Shown here one piece after another: positions 59,912 through 64,000 of a stretch of 64,000 bases of DNA. The notes beneath the pieces were generated by a model. It saw only the letters and a program-made list of their open reading frames with translations. It searched no databases and was not told the DNA's origin. Position 1 is the stretch's first letter, and the number at the start of each line of letters is the position of its first letter. Source of the DNA: an uncultured Dermabacter sp. (GTDB lineage Bacteria; Actinomycetota; Actinomycetes; Actinomycetales; Dermabacteraceae); contig CAMXWV010000003.1 of the NCBI GenBank assembly GCA_947252755.1, positions 124,001 through 188,000 on the forward strand, read 5' to 3'. The translations under genes and the position numbers were made by a program.

Positions 59912-62281
59912 ATGACCCGTGCTGATGAACTGATCCAGGCGATCACACGCGCCCCGGGCAGAACTGCCCGCCTCCGCCACCTGGAGCGCCTGCCCGCCCG
60001 GGACGCCGTTCATGCCGAGTGGCCGCGTTGGCTGAACGGGAATCTGCGGGCAGCCCTGGAGGCACGGGGCATCGCACAGCCATGGCAGCATCAGGCGCAG
60101 GCAGCGGAATTCGCTCACGCGGGGCGGGACACGGTGATCGCCACTTCGACCGCGTCGGGAAAATCCCTCGCCTACCTCATGCCGGCGCTGAGCGCGATCG
60201 CGGCGCCCCGTGACGAGGCGCCGCGCGCTACCGCCCTGTACATCGCCCCCACCAAAGCGCTCGCTCAGGACCAGCTGCACTCGATCCGATCCCTTGCGGC
60301 CGATGCATCCCTCACCTCGGTTCGCGCCGCCGCGTTCGACGGGGACACCCCGAGTGAGGAGCGGCGCTGGATCCGCACGCACGCGAACCTGGTGCTGACG
60401 AACCCGGACATGCTCCATTTCGGAATCCTGCCGGGGCATGAGCAGTGGGTGCATGTTCTGCGGGCGCTGCGCTACATCATCATCGATGAGTGCCACGTGT
60501 ACCGCGGTGTGTTCGGAGCGCATGCGGCGATGGTGATGCGCCGGCTTGCCCGGGTGGCCGAGCGGTACCGCGCGAACCCCACCTTCATCCTGGCATCAGC
60601 CACGAGCGCCGCTCCGGAGCTGTCCGCCTCCCGCCTGGTGGGGCGCTCCGTGACCGCGGTGACGGAGGACGGCTCACCGCGGGCGGGCCTCACCGTGGGA
60701 CTGTGGGAGCCGTACCGGGCGGATGAGCATGCTCATGGAGCGGACAGCGCGGAGCCTGACCCCTCGGGTTCCGATGAGGATGGGCAGGCGCCGTCCACCC
60801 CCGCCCCGGTTGAGTCGGGCAGACTGCTGGCGGATCTGGTGGCCGCCGGTGCCCAGACGCTGGTGTTCACCCGGGCTCGGCGCACCAGTGAGCTGGTGGC
60901 GCGCGGTGCTCAGCGGCTGCTGGGGGAGCCGGCCGCCTCAGCGGTTGCCGCCTACCGCGGCGGGTACTTGCCGGAGGAGCGCCGCCAGCTCGAAGATGGA
61001 CTGCGCAGCGGTCGGCTGCGAGGCCTTGCCTCCACGAATGCGCTGGAGCTCGGCATCGACATCTCCGGGCTGGATGCGGTGGTGGTCACCGGCTGGCCCG
61101 GGACCCGCGCCTCCCTGTGGCAGCAGTTCGGCCGGGTAGGCCGCAGTCACGGCGCGGATGCGGATGGCGGGCTCGCACTGTTCGTGGCGCGGGAGGACCC
61201 GCTGGACACTTACGTGGTGAACCACCCGGAGAGCGTGTTCGGAGCGGAGGTGGAAGCAGCGGTGTTCGATCCGCAGAACCCCTCCGTGATGACGCCTCAC
61301 CTGGCGGCCGCCGCCGCGGAGCTGCCGATCCGGGACGGGGAAGAGGACCGGTTTGGTCCCACGGCGCGGGCGCTGCTCGATGAGCTGGTGCAGCGGGGTG
61401 TGCTGCGCCGCCGCCCGTTCGGCTGGTACTGGACTTTGGACGCGAACCCGCATGAGCTCACCGATCTGCGCGGCTCCGGGGGTGAACCGGTGCGGATCGT
61501 GGACAGTGAGACCGGGCAGCTGATCGGCACCGTGGACGCGGGCAGCGCCCATGAGCATGTGCATGACGGCGCGGTGTACCTGCATCAGGGGGTGAGCTTC
61601 GTGGTGGACCGCCTCGATGTGGAATCAGGGGTGGCGATGGCACACCGTGAAGCACCCCCGCATACGACGCATCCGCAGACGCAGACCGAGCTGCGAATCC
61701 GCCAAGTCCTCGATTCAGTGCGGTGGGGTGAGGTCACAGCTGCGTTCGGCGAGGTGGAGGTGACGAGCCAGGTCACCGCCTACCAGGTGCGGGACATCTA
61801 TACGGGAGCCGTGATCGGGAACCATTCGCTGGGCCTGCCGCCGCGAACGCTTGCCACCCGTGCCTGCTGGTTTGAGATCCCAGCGCGGCTGATTGAAGCC
61901 GCCGGGATCGAGCCGGCAGACCTGCCGGGCGCGCTGCATGCGGCAGAGCACGCGCAGATCTCTCTGCTGCCGCTGCTGGCCACCTGCGACAGGTGGGACC
62001 TGGGCGGGCTGTCCACCGCGCTGCACATCGACACCGGCCATCCCACGATCGTTGTGTATGACGGTGCCGCCGGCGGGGCTGGTTTCGCGGAGCGCGGGTT
62101 CCAGGAGGCGCCAGCCTGGGTGCGCTCCACCGCAGACATGATCGCCGACTGCGGCTGCGCCAGCGGCTGCCCCGCATGCGTAGTGTCCCCGAAGTGCGGC
62201 AACGGCAATGAACCGCTGTCCAAATCGGGGGCGCTCACTCTGCTGCGGCTGGTGGCGGCCCAGCACGCGCGGACACGCTGA
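59912..62281 (+). CDS. DEAD/DEAH-box helicase with DUF1998 domain (MrfA/Hrq1-like)
   Basis: A 789-aa superfamily 2 helicase. Motif I is STASGKS (about residues 80-86), motif II is DECH (about 192-195), motif III SATS, and motif VI QQFGRVGRSHG. The C-terminal DUF1998 region has the four-cysteine zinc site CGCASGCPACVVSPKC, which defines the YprA/MrfA/Hrq1 group. The Bacillus subtilis enzyme repairs mitomycin C adducts independently of UvrABC. It is the counterpart of Rv3649. The 3' end overlaps the convergent TadE-like gene by 47 bp. Confidence 0.9.
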   Translation: MTRADELIQAITRAPGRTARLRHLERLPARDAVHAEWPRWLNGNLRAALEARGIAQPWQHQAQAAEFAHAGRDTVIATSTASGKSLAYLMPALSAIAAPRDEAPRATALYIAPTKALAQDQLHSIRSLAADASLTSVRAAAFDGDTPSEERRWIRTHANLVLTNPDMLHFGILPGHEQWVHVLRALRYIIIDECHVYRGVFGAHAAMVMRRLARVAERYRANPTFILASATSAAPELSASRLVGRSVTAVTEDGSPRAGLTVGLWEPYRADEHAHGADSAEPDPSGSDEDGQAPSTPAPVESGRLLADLVAAGAQTLVFTRARRTSELVARGAQRLLGEPAASAVAAYRGGYLPEERRQLEDGLRSGRLRGLASTNALELGIDISGLDAVVVTGWPGTRASLWQQFGRVGRSHGADADGGLALFVAREDPLDTYVVNHPESVFGAEVEAAVFDPQNPSVMTPHLAAAAAELPIRDGEEDRFGPTARALLDELVQRGVLRRRPFGWYWTLDANPHELTDLRGSGGEPVRIVDSETGQLIGTVDAGSAHEHVHDGAVYLHQGVSFVVDRLDVESGVAMAHREAPPHTTHPQTQTELRIRQVLDSVRWGEVTAAFGEVEVTSQVTAYQVRDIYTGAVIGNHSLGLPPRTLATRACWFEIPARLIEAAGIEPADLPGALHAAEHAQISLLPLLATCDRWDLGGLSTALHIDTGHPTIVVYDGAAGGAGFAERGFQEAPAWVRSTADMIADCGCASGCPACVVSPKCGNGNEPLSKSGALTLLRLVAAQHARTR

Positions 62282-62615
62282 CCGTGCCGAAGCGTCCAGC
62301 AGGCATCTCCACACTGACCACCACGTCCTGCCCGTGCACGGAGCAGCTGCCTAATGCTGCGCCATTGGCTGCGGCGACGCGAGCCGCCACCGGGCAGGGA
62401 TCGCCGCCCGCTGAGAGCGCGTCCGCTGCGGACACGGCTGCCAGATCCGCCGCTGAGGCAGCCCGAGCCTGCGTCACATGCACGATCCCGAGCGCCATCA
62501 CCACCGCCAGGATCAGGCTGGCGAGAGCCGTCCACGCGAGAACCGCGGCAGGTCCGGAGCCTCGATCATCACGCAGCGCGCGTGCCAGGCTGCCCGCGGG
62601 TGACAGCCCGGTCAC
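62235..62615 (-). CDS. Rv3654c/TadE-like protein of a Flp pilus cluster
   Basis: A 126-aa protein: basic, Gly-rich N-terminus (DDRGSGPAAVLAWTALASLI), one membrane helix and a small extracytosolic domain with two cysteines (GGDPCPVAARVAAANGAALG, SCSVHG). The DRGS start and helix are those of the helicase/secretion-neighbourhood TadE-like family. It may be processed like a pseudopilin by the prepilin peptidase. The start overlaps the upstream tadE-like stop (ATGA). Confidence 0.85.
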   Translation of the reverse strand: MTGLSPAGSLARALRDDRGSGPAAVLAWTALASLILAVVMALGIVHVTQARAASAADLAAVSAADALSAGGDPCPVAARVAAANGAALGSCSVHGQDVVVSVEMPAGRFGTVSVSARAGPPPAAAE

Positions 62616-62989
62616 GGTCCGCCCCTGATGAGGTGAGGTTCGATTCTGCCGGTGGCCTCTGCATGCAGGGTGAACTGGGCTCCGTGCAGCAGACCACCGG
62701 CAAGCTGGCGAGTCTTCTGCACCCGCACCACCACCAGGTCCCCTTGGCGAGAGACTGTGACGGCGGCGCCTGGGCCCGCCACCTGCTGACCGGCTGCGAC
62801 CGCCGCTGCGGCGTCATCGGTGCGGATCGCCTCTCGTGCGGCAGTGCGCGCTGCTGAATGCAGCCGGGCCGAGTCCACCAGAATCGAGCCCACGCTCGCG
62901 ATCAGGATCAGCAGGGCGGAGACGACGACCAGAACGATCGCCGTCTCCGCGGTGGCGGCACCGCGCTCACTGCGAAGTGCCGCAGTCAT
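62612..62989 (-). CDS. TadE-family pseudopilin
   Basis: A 125-aa protein with a type IV pilin-like N-terminus (RSERGAATAETAIVLVVVSALLIL): a cleavable basic leader, Gly, Ala/Glu and a hydrophobic helix, followed by a small soluble domain. TadE/F pseudopilins help assemble Flp/Tad pili. ATG 62989 overlaps the DUF4244 stop (TGATG); a GTG one codon earlier is open. Confidence 0.85.
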   Translation of the reverse strand: MTAALRSERGAATAETAIVLVVVSALLILIASVGSILVDSARLHSAARTAAREAIRTDDAAAAVAAGQQVAGPGAAVTVSRQGDLVVVRVQKTRQLAGGLLHGAQFTLHAEATGRIEPHLIRGGP

Positions 62990-63240
62990 CACGCCGCGCC
63001 CATGCCGAGAGCGGTGGTGACGATCCCCATCAGGGCTGAGCGCACCTGCTCAGAGCGCAACAGCACCACCAGCACCGCTGCGAAGCCGCAGGCTGCCAGC
63101 AGCGTGATCGCATACTCCGCGGTGGTGGCGCCGCGGTCATCGGCCAGACGTGCCCTGAGGCGGGAGGACCATCGGGCGCGCGCCCGGATGGGTGCCGCAT
63201 AAGTGGTGTCGGATCGACGGCGAAGAGTTGTTGCGGTCAT
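62989..63240 (-). CDS. DUF4244 Flp pilin-like protein
   Basis: An 83-aa protein with a basic leader and the segment LADDRGATTAEYAITLLAACGF. The G-x4-E-Y arrangement before a hydrophobic helix is the Flp-pilin processing region. It is probably the main pilus subunit of this Tad locus. ATG 63240 is preferred over 63315 because AAAGGA lies upstream and the leader length then fits. Confidence 0.87.
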   Translation of the reverse strand: MTATTLRRRSDTTYAAPIRARARWSSRLRARLADDRGATTAEYAITLLAACGFAAVLVVLLRSEQVRSALMGIVTTALGMGAA

Positions 63241-63311
63241 GGTTGTGTCCTTTCGTTGGGATGCGCCCACCCGGGCTGCATCAGTGTCTGCGCGCACCGG
63301 GCGGTGCACGC

Positions 63312-64000
63312 TCAACCGCCCAGGATGAGCCCCAGGTCGGTGGTCAACAGATCCGCGATGATCGGCACGATGCCGAGTGCGATGAACGCGGGCAGAATGG
63401 TGACGCCGGTGGGCAGCACCAGCTGCACCCCGAGGGTGGCGGCTGCCGCGTCCGCGTCGCGTGTGCGCTGTCGGCGCAGATCCTGAGCAGCGATCCGCAG
63501 CAGCGGCGCCAGCTGCGCACCCGTGGTCAGCGACACCGCTGCCGCTGAGCGGATCGTGCCGAGCTCACCCGTCAGCCGGGCCAGCGCCACCGAGGCGGAG
63601 ACGCCCTGGCTGAGGGCGAGTCCCGCCCGCAGCAGGTCCGGACCAGGTTCGTCCTCGCCGAGCGCGCCTCCCACGGTGCGCAGCGCATGCGCGAGCGGCG
63701 CACCGGAGTCGATGACGCCCGCAAGCACGTCCAGGATGATCGACGGATCCACCAGCGGTGGTGTGCCGGCAGCTCGGCGCAGCAAGCGCCCCATCCACAC
63801 CCAACCCGCCGCCGTCAATGCCAGGCCGAAGGCGAGCAGCAGCAGGCCGCCAACAGAGCCGAACAGCACCCCGAGCGGGTCTGAGCCGAGGGCGTATCCC
63901 ATGGCGAGCGCTGCCAGCGGCAATGCCATGAGGATCCGCGCTGTGGCTCGTGGTCCAGCGAATGCGGCCTGCCGAGCTCGGGCCGCATCACCCAGATCGC
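63312..64000 (-). CDS. Tad/type II secretion F-domain protein, apparent TadB-TadC fusion (5' end outside window)
   Basis: The frame from the stop at 63312 stays open to the window edge, so the ATG at 63929 is probably internal. The residues before it (DAARARQAAFAGPRATARIL) join directly to MALPLAALAMGYALGSDPLG, the end of a TadB-type protein, and the chain continues through GWVWMGRLLRRA into a full T2SSF domain (VDPSIILDVLAGVIDSGAPL to LVLPTGVTILPAF), which is TadC. The single polypeptide would thus carry both inner-membrane platform subunits of the Tad pilus. It lies 71 bp upstream of the DUF4244 pilin. Confidence 0.8.
   Translation of the reverse strand, partial: DLGDAARARQAAFAGPRATARILMALPLAALAMGYALGSDPLGVLFGSVGGLLLLAFGLALTAAGWVWMGRLLRRAAGTPPLVDPSIILDVLAGVIDSGAPLAHALRTVGGALGEDEPGPDLLRAGLALSQGVSASVALARLTGELGTIRSAAAVSLTTGAQLAPLLRIAAQDLRRQRTRDADAAAATLGVQLVLPTGVTILPAFIALGIVPIIADLLTTDLGLILGG

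Noticed and set aside
63312..63929. Stand-alone TadC starting at 63929
   Set aside because: The frame has no stop upstream to the window edge, and the preceding residues read as TadB and join a membrane segment smoothly.

Overview
The window is high-GC, densely packed actinobacterial chromosome. The evidence for the phylum is the pknAB/pbpA/rodA/pstP/fhaAB block, a WhiB-family regulator, coproporphyrin-dependent haem genes including HemQ, DUF3027, DUF4244 and Tad genes, and a 127-aa cold-shock protein. Several blocks have the gene order known from Mycobacterium tuberculosis (Rv0013-Rv0020c, Rv3672c-Rv3683, Rv3644c-Rv3660c). A Micrococcales relative such as Dermabacteraceae is plausible, but the genus cannot be fixed from sequence reading alone. 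No insertion sequence, CRISPR array, rRNA or prophage was seen.

Layout. 1-9.75 kb: end of a class E sortase, a 59-codon membrane protein, then (minus strand) fhaA-fhaB-pstP-rodA-pbpA-pknA-pknB-pabA, a Ser/Thr phospho-signalling and elongation/division operon. 9.85-20.9 kb: a serine hydrolase, then the whole route from glutamyl-tRNA to haem (hemA on plus; hemE-hemY-hemQ-hemH-hemC-hemD-hemB-hemL on minus). 20.9-31 kb: M18 aminopeptidase, a polytopic membrane protein plus acyltransferase/SGNH pair, tgt, and a GH2 beta-galactosidase behind a LacI-family (CebR-like) operator. 31-39.9 kb: the accessory part, an SMC-like MksFEB/JetABC system. jetA is split from jetBC by two antisense paralogous membrane genes, no jetD (mksG) is present, and a secreted fibril-repeat protein overlaps the end of jetC. 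39.9-43.3 kb: GH20 hexosaminidase, an NlpC/P60 hydrolase with an unusual structured leader and a 36-bp palindrome, and tRNA-Pro(CGG). 43.4-52.2 kb: metallophosphoesterase-ponA2 / whiB4-DUF4177-ridA-MBL / crp / nth-nudix-csp-DUF3027. 52.2-64 kb: holB-tmk-topA-methyltransferase-prsW (minus), an MrfA-like helicase (plus), and a Tad/Flp pilus cluster (minus) running off the edge as an apparent TadB-TadC fusion.

Two themes tie the window together. The first is the cell envelope: two PBPs, RodA, PknA/B, NlpC/P60, acyltransferase, hexosaminidase, fibril protein and pilus genes. The second is regulation: many first genes have a -10-like hexamer exactly 7 nt before the start codon, the mark of leaderless mRNAs, and this was used to decide several starts.
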